Below, piece after piece: positions 11,976 through 23,879 of a DNA stretch of 64,000 nucleotides (the stretch's first letter is position 1; every line of letters starts with the position of its first letter). A program made the translations under genes and the position numbers. Origin of the DNA: Stratiolaelaps scimitus (Eukaryota; Arthropoda; Arachnida; Mesostigmata; Laelapidae); contig JABWDB010000013.1 in NCBI GenBank assembly GCA_019614645.1, forward strand, positions 4,268,501 through 4,332,500, written 5' to 3'. The notes beneath the pieces are model-generated. The model made no database searches, was not told where the DNA came from, and saw only the letters and a list, made by a program, of their open reading frames with translations.

Positions 11976-12333
11976 ACACTTGTACATTTAACTGTTAAGT
12001 AATGTATGCAATTAGGTAATGTCAAGAATTAGAACAGTGATCTTGTCGACCTTATACTTAGCGATCACTCACCTTATACATGTGCGATGAACACAACTCG
12101 CTTGTTTGTTTCGGATAAGGTGTACACACTTTATTGCAATACATAGCCTTGAGACCCATAAGAGTTTTGTAGAACTGCGCATACAATTCGGGTCGTTTCA
12201 ACAAAAAAAATTCGGAGGAGGATGAGTTACATATCGAGGGTGTTGCTTCCGCGCTTAGGTGTTCGCCAAAATGTGGGTTTGCATTCGTCTCAATAGCAAA
12301 ATTTCCAATGAAATTCATAACAGGAATTATTTT

Positions 12334-12626
12334 ATCATCGAGTGCAATATCGAGCCAACGGCAATGATGCCAAGAGCGGCTTATTTGAACACAAATAGCC
12401 ATGCCATTGACTGAGCAACGTAGCTGAGCTGTTGCCTGCTCTTAGAAGACGATTCCGGCCTTTTTAGTCGACGTGACATCGACTGCTTCAATTTTGTGCT
12501 AAATACCACTGGGAATAACATCTTAAATGTCCAAGATATAAATACGAGATACGAGAGGTCCAAGGCAGAAACCTTGAAGATCTCGTGGGGGACACTGTCC
12601 CAGAGGATACTAAAACTGTCATTCAA
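12334..12626 (-). mobile_element. Decayed LINE-type reverse transcriptase fragment
   Basis: One minus-strand frame contains DSVPHEI (codons about 12599-12579), followed by SALDLSYL and a tryptophan. This matches the conserved stretch of LINE reverse transcriptases usually written FDxVPHxxLL...W. A second frame carries LDDKI at 12342-12328, about 87 codons further on. That is about the spacing expected to the catalytic FADD box, and the first residue of the box is altered. The two parts lie in different frames, so there is at least one frameshift plus stops between them, and the expected GVPQGS-type motif is not readable. A decayed non-LTR element is my inference; its clade cannot be set. A good donor (AAG then GTGAGT) near 12070 downstream may be coincidental. 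Confidence 0.5.
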
Positions 12627-12639
12627 CTATAATTTGAAG

Positions 12640-13780
12640 CTGGATTCGACAAATGGCTATATATTCATTTAATTGATTGGAAACCTACGTGGACTCTTAC
12701 GGTTAGTTACTATAGAGTCACAATGTAACTGATCCAGTCAAAAGCTCATGAGAAAATCAACCAATATCTAAAGTGAAATAAGTTTTCTTAGTCTCAGCAT
12801 TATCTTGCGCTGCCACCAGACGGCTAACCTTCGTCCTACAAGGGCTGAACAAAATTTCGCAGACAGTCGGAGCTTGAGTGCTAAGAACGAAGATACTAAT
12901 GGCTAAGGACTATCGGGGAAACGAGGAGGAGAACATAGATAATTTGGGTGAAAAGTACAAAATGCTTTTGGCATGCTTTATACGACGGACCGCTTTAATA
13001 ACCATAACACATACGTGTATCCGACGTGCCCCTCGTGTATAAGGGATTCTCTGAAGAATGGTAAATACAATTGTAAATATATAAATATAAATACAAGTTA
13101 CACTATATATATATCTAGTGGTCAATTCATTTTATAGAATTCAAAAGGTGCATTTGCACGAAGAATATCTAAGGAAAAAAGCTGCATCCTAAAATCGGGT
13201 CCCATGTTTTGGACATACCATTATACTAGGTCGTCCCTGACAGGGGTTTCATGCGGCAGCACTGGAATGCAGTGAACTTTCCAAAGGAGACTGCAGCCGT
13301 GTCACAGATGCACGCTCTGAAGTTCGACAGCGCGCTAGAGTTGTAAACTTATACCCTCCTCCATTTACGCAAATTAAAAATTCTTTTCCAATTTGCTAAT
13401 ATGTGTAGCTTGCAGTGCCCCATGTGCACTAAAGGTGTACCAAATTATTGGGGGGAGGGCGGTCAATTAACGCAATATGGCCCAGTTTCAAACCCGCCGA
13501 CCAACCCCTGTGTGCCCCGTACTGACAGAAGCACAAGAAATTAATCACTCGATATATAAGCTTGGCAGATACGAAGGGATACTTTCCTTGTGTAACCCAA
13601 CTAGAATGCGCCAAAAAGCCAAGAAACACCCCATAGAAATAGAAAAAAACGGACTTCACCATTGAGCAGGGCAGGAGTGAGCGATACCCCCACTCGTAGT
13701 CGATAGTCAGCTAACCCCTTGCACCTCCTCCGGCTCATGCGGGAGGGGTTCAATCTGCAATTTGCGGCGGCCGCGCTATC
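12640..13780. other. AT-rich, no supportable gene
   Basis: There is a short TA run near 13104-13115 and otherwise only short frames with no recognisable product. It may include further unreadable parts of the LINE relic, but I cannot show this. Confidence 0.55.
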
Positions 13781-15334
13781 AACGCTATCGGCTTCCAGCA
13801 TCCGCGACTACCACAAGCGATCTTCTTCTTTCCCTACATAAGAAGGGCATAGACGCACAGCGGTGTCGCATACTGCTCGATGCGACTTTAGCCAGACACA
13901 ACTACAAAATAGTTCCAAGAGGCCTCGTAGCGGCAGCGGCACAAAGTTCGTCAATGTCCTTTGCGTCCTCTCCATGAGGAGTGGTGCTCTGGTTGCCAGC
14001 CCACCGAGAGTTTCTCCCCATCTGCGAAAGAGCTGAAGTAACTTTGTCACACACACACACACGTCCGCACGACCTCCGCGACGTACGGAACGCAGCACAC
14101 ACATTGTCAGGGTCTTACAGAACAGAGTTGTAACACAGTTGAGACAAAGAGAGACGATGGATATGGAGCGGGAAGCGAGTGAGAGAGAGAGAGGGCGCGC
14201 GCGGAGAGAGACAGATAGCGAGTCACCAGCCCTGAAGTCCTGTAGCACTGCATTGCTACTCGCATTCGTCCGTTGCGGAGGTAGCATCAGAAGCAACGGC
14301 CACGTCACTGTTGGGGGTTGCTTGATATGTGCCACTCTTCCCATCGAAGCCGCCGCCGCCACCACCACCAACCTTTAGCCTTCATTCGTATCTATCCAAC
14401 CCGCTACGGGGTCTTCCTCTCGGGTTTTCCGTCCTACCACTTTCTCTTTTGCTTCAATTCAGATAAAAACTCCGTGGTGCAGCCGTAGCCGCCGCCGAGG
14501 AACGGAACGGTGTAACGTGAGAGCAAGCCGTGTCGGTGCGGAGCAGGCGGGCGGCGGTGAAAGCGCCAGCGCAAGCGGTCGCGTCGATTTCGGCTTCGGC
14601 GTCAGCAGTAGTGGTGCTGGTGGCAGTGGCCCCAGTGCTGGCCGTGACGATGGTGCCGGGAATAGAACGAGGGAATTTATCGACAACTTGCGAGCGAAAA
14701 GGGGAAAGGGGCACCAGGGGGAGCTCCTGGGAGAATCTAAGTTCATCGTGAGAGCTGATCCGTCAGATAAGGAAGGGTAGACACGGCGATCCTGGCTGGT
14801 GCCAGTGCTGCTGGCCGAGAACTCTACTGTGGCTCGGCCTCCATTGCTCCTGCCGCTGTTCCTACACACCAAGAAAGATCCCCTCACCCCGCTCCCAGCC
14901 CGACCGCTCCCAACCCAGGCTAACATACCCGGTCAACCCGCTTCGTTATCCCAGATTCCCTTTTTCGGTCACCCCATTTCTCGGCTTTTCCTGCAGTTCT
15001 ACACGCTTTCGGCCCCTGCGCGTTTGCTCCTCTCTCTCTCTCTCGCCCTCAGCTGGTTCATTGCTGCTCCGGACCCCCAAAGGCCCCGCAATGCCCAGTA
15101 AGAATCTGCAGCTATGCTGCTGTTCTTTCTGCTAGCCATGTACGGCAATACCAGCAGCAGTAGCGTCGTCGTCGTCGGCGGCGGCGGGTGGTCGATGCCG
15201 AAGTCATCTGGCAGCAGCTGGGTCAATTTGTTTCAGGCCATCTCCCCCGGGAACACTGACTGGGGCTGAGGCGACTGACTACGGCGAGTACGGGTGCAGC
15301 GAACAGCAGGGCTTTTCTTTCCTAGTGGTGATGC
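13781..15334. other. GC-rich, overlapping low-complexity frames
   Basis: Contains a CA run near 14047-14061, a GA-rich stretch near 14185-14215, GCC-type triplets near 14349-14366 and a CT run near 15031-15044. A 187-codon frame (13808-14371, -) and a 155-codon frame (14459-14926, -) overlap plus-strand frames and show no domain. Confidence 0.5.

Positions 15335-15360
<26 letters not shown>
15335..15360 (+). repeat. (GA)13 microsatellite
   Basis: Thirteen perfect GA units, followed by degenerate GATA/GAGA motifs to about 15420. Confidence 0.95.
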
Positions 15361-15368
<8 letters not shown>

Positions 15369-15625
15369 AGGAGAGATCAGAGAGATAGAGATATAAAGCA
15401 GAGGGCGTGTGTGAGAGAGAGCAGTACGACTGCTAAACTCAGAACTGCTTGGCTTTCGGGCTGGATTGTGGGCCGGTTGGTTCTGATCAGAAGTTTTCCA
15501 TTGACCTCCATTCGTGTCGGCCGCTTGCCCCACTGCGACACCGACTAGCCCGCCGTTTCCAGGGACTCGACACACATAGGAGATGGCAGCGACGATGGCG
15601 GCGGCGACGCCAGTTGGACCCTCAA

Positions 15626-15640
15626 ACACACACACACACA
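15626..15640 (+). repeat. (CA)7 microsatellite
   Basis: A short CA run in a GC-rich block. No associated gene is visible. Confidence 0.8.
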
Positions 15641-15830
15641 TACATGGGTGTGTAGAGGCAGCAGACGGATGAAGACACAAAGATGCACGGACAGACACAG
15701 GCAGGCCCCCTCTGCCGGGGCCCTGAAGACACACCCCCCCTGTGATGAATTTAATCAGAGTGACAAAGAGACTCTACGCGGCTGAGAAGGGCCTGCTGAA
15801 GAAACGAGCGACAGCGAGCGACACCAACGA

Positions 15831-15866
15831 GAGAAATGGGCCGGTCGGGAGACAGGCCCATTTCTC
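15831..15866. repeat. Perfect 12-bp hairpin with a 12-base loop
   Basis: The left arm 15831-15842 (GAGAAATGGGCC) is the exact reverse complement of 15855-15866. By rough arithmetic, a perfect 12-bp inverted repeat with a short loop is expected well under once in a window this size. No T-run follows, and transcription here is unproven, so its function is unknown. Confidence 0.85.
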
Positions 15867-16049
15867 GGGCCTGAACGGGGTGAAGGGCGCACAGCACAGA
15901 CCGCCCGGATCATGTTGTCGTTCTCATTCGATTTTCAGCCCTCTCGATTCTCGGCGGCGAGACAAGCGCGGACAAACGAACGAAGAGAAGTAAAGAACTG
16001 GAGCAGATACGAGTGAGAGGTGGAACTTGACACACGAGACATGCTGGTG

Positions 16050-17830
16050 CGGACCAACGTATAGCGCTAATATAATACGCCTCTGGTAGACGTTTGTAGG
16101 TGTCTGCTGGTTGGCGATAGCGTAAGCTGTCTCTTCGTTGCTGCAGCAGAGGCTGCGTTTTCTAAATGCGAGAGTTAGCGTTAACCGTAACCTGAATACA
16201 GGAGGAAGAATTTCCCTTCGTAGGGTTTGTCTGATGAAAAATATTTCTCTTGAATCAATAGCATGCTGACGTCACCCGACACATATAGGCCGCCAGCAAA
16301 AACGGATCCTCTACGATTGAACCCGCGTTTGACTCGCAGCGCTCATAGAGTATTCGCCACTGAACTGCCATGGTGCTTTTCGTTTTTACCGCAATGATTT
16401 CCAAATCGGCCATTGAAAAGCGCAATCCTAAAAGGCAGAGAGGGAGAAAACAAGCATAAAAAACGACGACCAATCTGGCCCTTTGTACGGCCCGAGTCGT
16501 AGCACTAAAATATGATTGATATATAGGCCAGGTCCGGAAGTCTCTGAGTATATTTTTTGAAATAAGGCAAGAATATGATAGATGTTTGCCATAGGCTTTC
16601 AACGATCCAGAGCGCTAGTGTAAGTAAAAATGAATTTCTTTCCGCCAATTCTACCTTGTTAGCGCCACGCTAATGTACATCCCACCCGTGTTTTTTTGTT
16701 GCCGTTCTTCTCTCTGGCCCTAATTAGTCCACTCAGGCATGCGCCACTAATTGACGTCTTACAACCTGTAGGGATTATTTTCATACGAAGAAGCAAACCG
16801 CACAATCTTGTGTAAACCGGAATTGCGATATTGTGACGCAAAGTCTTGTGGTGAGGTGGGGACAATTTTTTAGACGCCCTAGAAAAAAAACTTTTTGAAG
16901 TCAATGCAACCGAAATTGATCCCATCGGTAAATATTCAATTTTAGCAGATTGGCATGAATTATTATCTTTATCCGGCAGATAGTGATTCATATTATTGCA
17001 TCCCATACGCACGTTTCATATACACTCAGTATGTTATTCTAAAATAATCGCCTATTTTTGATAGGATGGATGTCGACATCACACGCAGTTTCCCGGTAGC
17101 GAAATAAGTTGTCTACTTCAAGTTGTCATCTATAGATACATATATGTGAATATGATTAGGTACGATCGGTCCAAATTGCGGTCATAACAACTACTCACGT
17201 TCTTCTTCAACGATATCTAGAACGCAAACGTCTATACGAGGGATCTCAGGTGTATGAAGAGACCACTTATGGTTTTCGATAAAGTCCAAGAAATGACTTT
17301 TTTGATTGGCAATGCTGACCGTTGGGGACTGTTTCAATTAGCGGTCCAGATACAGCGCATCGACGGGGTCAATTGCCCGTCGCTATACTAGACCTTTAAA
17401 GATCGGTTTACTCTGGTTCGTCGAACTCAAATGAGTGAGAAATAAGAATGAACTCATTTGTACGATAAGAACTCCTATCCACACAGATGTTGCCGTCTCA
17501 TATTTTTCCGATTGATATATTTCACTTCGTTGAGCAGTAATACAAAATAAACAGATATAAATTCGATCTAGATTTACCAAACCTATATAAGGACCATAGA
17601 CATCGTTCTAGGATAGCAAGCGTACCTTGCCCTTGCTAAAGTGACACCCTCACCCATATTTCCGCCTAGCCAAAACTAGTTGTCATCGTCATCAGCCATC
17701 GTATCAGCCAGCCATAACCATCCTATGGCCGAAAGACCATACGAGGGTCAACGGGATCCTCCTCGAAGGCGAGCACAGTTAGCCCCGCGTTTAGTAGGCG
17801 CACTGCGTTGTCCGTCTAGCCTTCTGTCAG
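16050..17830. other. AT-rich, no supportable gene
   Basis: Frames of up to about 117 codons on the minus strand (16255-16602, 16659-17012) have no recognisable motif and no good splice context. No element could be classified. Confidence 0.55.
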
Positions 17831-17994
17831 GCCCGTTCTCCGATGGTTGAGGCTATACGCCAGCGGCGACCAAACAGACCTAGCCTATACTACCCGAAAT
17901 GCCCGAAGCAGCGAGCTCGTCTCGCTGGCAGCAGGAACAGGCGGCGAAGGCACTCGTCAGCTCTTTTGTGTGGCCGCGAACGCCAGGGAGAGAC

Positions 17995-18014
17995 AGAGAG
18001 AGAGAGAGAGAGAG
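17995..18014 (+). repeat. (AG)10 microsatellite
   Basis: Ten perfect AG units follow a degenerate GA-rich lead-in and lie inside overlapping low-complexity frames on both strands. Confidence 0.92.
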
Positions 18015-20410
18015 TAAAGAGAAGGAGTCCGTGCAAAAGAGCTAGAGCTAGGGGTCGGACGGAGTTCGAAGAAAAAGCCAACAACTTTGGGCACGTTCTC
18101 CACCCCCCGGGTGGCCTTTTGCCCACCGCCTCCGACACAGCTGGCACATACAGTGGCGGGAGGGCGCCGTGTGGCGCGACTTCGACCGTCACCATACCGC
18201 TGCGCCAATCCTGAGACGGTCGCCTCCTCTAGCTGCTGCTGCTACTGCTGCCAGCCAGCATCAGCATCTCATCCAACATCGACCTCCGCATCTCGACACA
18301 GAATCGGTAGCAGAGGGAACGGCAGCTACAGCAGCAGCTTCAGCATTACGCTATATTGTAGGTGTGACATTGCAGTGATGTCGGTCACGGCTGATATGCT
18401 ACCCTCTCTGTTTTGTCATCGCCTCGGCCGTGGCCCGCTCATCCCTCATCAACGCGGACTGTGCTCTCAGGAGAGGCTGGCCTGACCAATCCCGACCGAG
18501 CGTCATGCGGAACATTGTATGCCCCTCGATACCCTGTCCCCGGATGCTTCTATGGGCTAACTTGCGCATTGCCACATGACAACAACGCGTCATCTTTGCT
18601 TCACATTCGTATTTTGTGGGAATGACGATACTGACACCATTGTGCGATACAAATTGGTATACAAATCTACATTGTAGTCCTTCGTTCACGCCGATGCAGC
18701 TAACGTGATTCGCCATCACCTAATTTGGGTGGGTAACGAATGCTAATTAATAGAACAGTCTCTCCGCGCGGCCTCCTGCCTTCCGCTTATTGTGAAATAA
18801 AGTGTGTTTATTAGATCGTATATAATATTCTGCCAGAGGGTGGACAGCCGCCTGAAGATTCGAAGAAAGAGGGAGATTGTGTCAACGAGCAGAGGGACTT
18901 ATGGACGATCGTCCACTGTCGCGCGCGCGCCCCAACACCTCGTAAACTCGAGGATACTACTACTACTATGAGAGTTCAAGTGCAGCACTCTCAGTACGCT
19001 CCCGTCGATCTTTTACTCTAGCGTCGGCCACAATCTGGACTCCTCCCCATCATTCACCGCCGCTGCCACACCACCGCTGCTGCTGCTGGCTCTGAAATTC
19101 CAAAATGCCGACTCGGCATCCCGTTTAACGGAAGCTACACCTCTCTCTATTTCTCGCTACCACATCTTTTCCTCCCGAGCCTTCTTCTTCTTCTTTTGGT
19201 GCTGCTGCTGCGTCCTAGGCGGCCTGTCGTTTCCACAGCCTGCTGAAGTTACCGATGGTCGGTAGCCAAGCGTCCGTCGTCTCGGACTCGAATCGGGGGC
19301 GGTGACGCTGGTGGCCGCGGTGGCCGGCGAGGCAGGGGAAGAGCCCCCCCCGCCCGTCTCGTCCCCACTTGCCTTTCCTTGAAGGCCTCTCAAGGGGGGG
19401 GAGGGATCGTTCGAAAGAGGAGTTCGGCAGCCGGCAGCGCGGTCTGGCTCACGCGGCTGGTGGCCTGACGGCTTGCCGGCTCGGTTTCCGACCTCCCGAC
19501 TGCGCCTGCTGGAGGAGCAACTTTAGAAGAGTCGTGTGAAGTGCGTCGTCGTTGTCGTCTTCTGCTGGGTTTGAGAAGGTTTCCTCCAGGAGACCCGGAG
19601 GGCGACGGAGGTCGTATGGGAAAAGGGAAGGGACGCGCGGTTTGAGATTGCCGAGCGGATATTGGGGCCCACCTAGCCCTTGCCTTCCCTCCAGCCGGCA
19701 GGACCCAGACATGAGACCCTGGGCTTGCCTTGCCTTGCCCGCTTTCCCGAATAGCCAGTTTGCCCCTGGCCCCCGATTGCTCGACCCTACACCCCGACTT
19801 TGCCCTCACTTCACGCACACGGGAACGCCGAACGGCAGGGGAGTCTCGAAAGCGCCCAGCAGCAGCAGCACTGCCCGAAGCGACCCAGTCACCCATCCAC
19901 AAAGCAGCAGAAAGAGTTTGAGGCGGCGGCGGCGGTGGCAGTCAGAACCGAGGCAGCTCACAGCTCGAGCGGCGGCTAAGGCTACGAGGATTCTGCTGTG
20001 CAGCAGCCCACGCAGCTTCTCCTGGCCATAGCGGCGGCCTGCTCTCAAACACCCACCCACCCACAACCCACCACTGTTCACTCTCGTTTGGTCCCCCACT
20101 TTGATATAGCCCTATCCCTCGTCGACTCAGGCCCTCGCTCCGACGGCCTGAGAAGCAGGCCGAACAGCCGACCCATACTCGTCCGAGCAACACACGCCTT
20201 TCGACTTTTCGATCGGCATCGAATATTTGAGATGTTATTTGGATTCAGCCGCCATTTCCATTCGACAACGACGATGAGAAACCAGCAACCGGAGCAGCAG
20301 CGGCATCCGGCGAAGCAGCGAAGCGTCGACGACTTCTGAATGAATGAATTTGTTTTATTTACACTCTTACGCGTGTTTACGTCCGTTCAACGTGTGCAGC
20401 CACTGATATC
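18015..20410. other. GC-rich, no supportable gene
   Basis: A 106-codon minus-strand frame (18399-18719) has mixed, codon-like composition but no domain. Frames of 159-170 codons at 19390-20031 lie on both strands over the same bases and are Ser/Pro/Arg-rich. A run of TTC lies near 19184-19195. Confidence 0.45.
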
Positions 20411-21149
20411 GCTGATATATATATATATATTTATATTCGAAACTCTGAAAGCCAACATGCTTGCCAGTCAATTTCATTTAAGGATGTGCAAACAGTCACA
20501 CCCTCAGGTAAAATTGACTATTAATCTCTCTACAGCGCCGCATGCATTGTACAAGTCCTATGACCTCTCCATGGCTATTGCAATTGTGTGGTCTGCCACC
20601 ACTTCTCACACGTCCTTAATCTCTGTACGCAGACGATCTAGGCTTCAGGCAACCTTCACCTATCTTCGTATCACTAGTATTCAGTCAATTTCGTATCTTG
20701 AGGAATACAATGGAATACTTTATAGTTCATGCATACGGTTCTCAACGGCCGTCAACTTATGCCAAGTAAACTAAGGACGTTCCGTTTGTTCGATCTCTCA
20801 TTCCATCGTTCATTTGTCGACACAGATTGGCGTGGCAACGGTACTACCGGAAATGCTCAATTTAATTTATACAAATTTCACCCGCCCGTGCTGTCAACCT
20901 TCGTTTTCACCATCGTGCTCTCGGGGATAGAAGGGTCGGATCTCTCGTCTGAAATTGACCACCCCTCACAACATATGGTTCTGTGTCTACTCCTCGTACT
21001 AGTTGTTCCCGCTGACCGAACTTTTATAAATATTCTATATACATATATGTATATACATATATACAAGCGAAGGTCGTCTCAGCTGGCCGGATCAGTAATC
21101 GAGGAAGCTAACTGGATTAGGTGAACCTGCTGACTCATTCCATTTCGCC

Positions 21150-21151
<2 letters not shown>

Positions 21152-21190
<39 letters not shown>
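21152..21190. repeat. (AT)19 microsatellite
   Basis: A perfect alternating AT run of 39 bases in the AT-rich block. A shorter TA run lies at about 20415-20430. Confidence 0.95.
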
Positions 21191-21194
<4 letters not shown>

Positions 21195-21214
21195 AATTGA
21201 AACTCAATTACTGA

Positions 21215-22131
21215 TTGTTTATGTGTTTGTTTATCAGTTTGATCCGCGCCTATAGTATACGTGAGGCTTGTCACTTTTTTTTATCTCATCTACACCGAAC
21301 AGTGCTGTTCTCTGTTTTTTCTGTGTTCAACTAAATTGCCCTCTTCCTATGTTATTAAGTTCCACAGTGCCACAAGTTGAAGGATTTCTCCGTCAAACCC
21401 TGCATGGGCAATGTTGAATCGGATGGCAAACTTTCTGAATACACCGTCGCAGATATCACACGTATTCTTCTGTTACCGTATATGCAGCCTTCATCGCACG
21501 AAGACCGCTTGTGGGTCTTCCTGCTCGTGATTGTGTTGACACTTGAGCACGCCGTTGTATATGCATATGTTGTCTGTGTTATAGGTCTTCGCGCTGCTTT
21601 CATTGTGTATTCGTAGGTCTCCATTAAGGTAAATTATGCCAGCAGATCAAGTGCGCGTAAATTTGAAATCTGCTGCCAGCCGCGCCATATTCGTCGGCAG
21701 ATGGTTCCCAGACCAGGACCACCCTTCGTCCATTAGCCATTTCTTGCTACTTATCTATAGAGCAGCATCACTCCGAGAAATATAGAGGGGAAAATCCACA
21801 CCTCTCTGGGGACACGGCACGACTTAAACGTGCGACCCGGCGCATAGCCACCACCGCTCTAACAATGTCATCTAGTTCAATTGTGTTACAACGTCTTCGT
21901 TGCCACGCTATCCATTTCAGCTGAAATGAAACGGTGTTGTGTAAAACCCCACATCGTGTTCCCCGCTGTTGTGTCGTGTCTGTTGAGTAGCGTTGCAAAT
22001 GGATGCGGACTGATGTAACAATGCCTTGGTGCGGTATAAGTCGCGTGAAGGGTTACCTCTAACGGTAGCGCAAAGAAACCCGTAGAAAGGTAATGCGATT
22101 GCTGTTATATTCTCGTGGGACAACTGGATTT
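21215..22131. repeat. Diverged dispersed repeat, copy A
   Basis: Two parts of this stretch recur about 0.9-1.1 kb downstream in copy B. Around 21225-21265, the motif GTTTGTTT followed by TGATCCG and TATAG recurs near 22308-22345. The stretch 21868-22125 matches 22770-23022, including the shared string AGTTCAATTGTGT and the similar AAGAAACC(C/T)GT(A/G)GAAAG. Divergence and internal length differences are large. It may be an old non-autonomous element, and a tRNA-like fold lies inside it on the minus strand (21810-21874). Confidence 0.6.
21810..21874 (-). other. tRNA-like fold inside repeat copy A
   Basis: On the minus strand an A-box-like segment (21856-21874, including GTTAGAGC) precedes a 17-base anticodon-type arm (21839-21855, four of five pairs). 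A five-base variable region follows, then a T-arm (21817-21833) with a perfect five-pair stem, GCACG/CGTGC, and a seven-base loop. The acceptor stem does not pair and the base at position 33 is not U. I infer a tRNA-derived element rather than a working tRNA gene. Copy B is too diverged here to fold the same way. Confidence 0.5.
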
Positions 22132-22304
22132 GTACGGCAGTGTAAGAGGATAACTATGATATCGCGCAGATGAACAGCAGACTCGCTTCCGAATGATAGT
22201 TCACGCTACGCGCTGATTCGGAATCAATCAAACCTTCGGCAAGTTGCGGGTCGGCGCCCGTGGGCCACTCAAGCCTAATCTAGTATAGTACGCTATAACT
22301 GGAT

Positions 22305-23030
22305 TTCTGTTTGTTGGCCTGATCCGTGCATATAGCATGATATGTGGTGTTGCACTGATCTGGTCTTTGTCCGATCTCATCGAGTTTTGTTACGCCGTGA
22401 TCGGTGACATATATGTTTGATGATCGATTAGATATTGCCTTTGTAATTATTCTTCTTCTTTCACCAGTAGCCGGTGATGGGCTTATAAGTATTTTTTATT
22501 TATACCGAAATATAATAACTCAATAGCAGAGTGCTCTCGAGTCTGAGTTGACGTCCTCCAGATGCATATGTGTTTAACATAACATAACGAAATATCGAGA
22601 CAACCTTTTATAAACGTGTTTATCTAAGGAAGATGGATAACAGACAACGCAACACGCAATCGCTAGACCCAAAGCAGGGGAGAGCTCGGCTCCGACGGTC
22701 GTATGTTGGTTCCACCGGGACACAAAAGGGTGTTCAATTGTTCAACTCAATAGCACCTTACCGATGTTATCGAGTTCAATTGTGTCACAATTTTTGTAGC
22801 CGTTCTATCCAGTTAAACTGTCTTGAAATTGTGGTGCGCAAAAACCTTCGTGGTGTGTTCAGCTTTTCCCAAATTGTATTGAGTGCAAAAACTGTATGAA
22901 CAATTTTGTACGCTACAATCTCGCAAAGCCCGTTCGAAGCCACTCTCGAACGATCAAGAAACCTGTGGAAAGCGAACGCGATTATTGCAATATCCTTCTG
23001 GAAGAACAACATTCATACTATAAACATAAA
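22305..23030. repeat. Diverged dispersed repeat, copy B
   Basis: This is the partner of copy A, in the same orientation. The best-conserved stretch is 22770-23022. Short frames inside it, such as 22633-22899 (+), should be treated as repeat-derived rather than as genes. No terminal inverted repeats or target-site duplications were recognised. Confidence 0.6.
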
Positions 23031-23034
23031 CAGA

Positions 23035-23680
23035 TGACCTATAATGCGATGCATGTATTCGAGCAGCAGCAACAGCGCAATTTCCGAGCTACAGCCTAGG
23101 TTAGGCTGATTGTACCCTACCAAGAATCAATCAGCATCAATCGAATCGTCTACACAGGACCGTAGATTTTTGTCACATTTAAAAGAAACGCCTCACTTAA
23201 TATAATATGTATATGCTCACGATGTATAAAGTATTTTCATTTATTATTGCGTAGATAGGTAATCTGACTCGCGCATGAATGAATACGCTACGTTCATACG
23301 TTGAGCGACTTCACATTGACGACTTAACAGACGTTGAAGGTGAAGTTCATGAAGTGAACCTTTACGATAATCGCTCAGTTTATCACATTTCGAATAAATG
23401 TATACAGTGCAGTCGCACACAGAAAGTGTTACTAATTAAGTCAGTTCTTGAATTAATTGAGGTTTGAAGTTTTAAAATGTTTTCTATAGTAAAATGTCAT
23501 GTAATAAGTAGAGAAATTGATGCTCAAAAGTATTTGGATCTTCGGATTACACGTACGGCTTTAAGCTTCAATGATATCGGACCTGTATGAATATGTCAGC
23601 CTAAGTGAACACGTCCTACGCGACTGTGTGTGCTTGCCAATTTAAATGCTAAAATATATCGGTCGCAGACGATAAGTCTA
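23035..23680. other. AT-rich, no supportable gene
   Basis: One 62-codon frame (23279-23467, +) is fairly acidic and lacks any known motif. Nothing else was found. Confidence 0.5.
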
Positions 23681-23685
23681 CTTAC

Positions 23686-23829
23686 CATTTGGAGAGAGCA
23701 AGGATGAGGCCCTCCAGCCAGGGTATCTCAGGGCCTCTTTCACGGATGGGAGAAAGTCGGCGATGATTTGGGCTTGTTTCCAGGCTATTTGCAAGCATCC
23801 TCGTCATTTTGTTGAGGGTACAATGATCT
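23686..23829 (-). CDS. Possible small internal exon, product unrecognised
   Basis: On the minus strand an acceptor (AG at 23830-23831) and a very good donor (ATG then GTAAGTAG, GT at 23685-23684) bound 144 bases. These are open in one frame for 47 codons and include the segment PEIPWLEGLILAL. An in-frame stop follows immediately if the donor is ignored, so splicing would be needed. It lies about 50 bp from a tRNA-derived SINE-like element on the same strand and could instead be a fragment of a mobile-element protein. I recognise no family. Confidence 0.27.
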
Positions 23830-23879
23830 CTGACATATACCATAGTATGCGCCGGAGAAGGTGGCCAAATTTTTCAACA

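Noticed and set aside
12058..12402. 114-codon minus-strand frame ending at a good GTGAGT donor, as a host exon
   Set aside because: Its first third carries the reverse-transcriptase-like LDDKI at the expected distance from DSVPHEI, so a mobile-element relic explains that part better. The donor may be chance.
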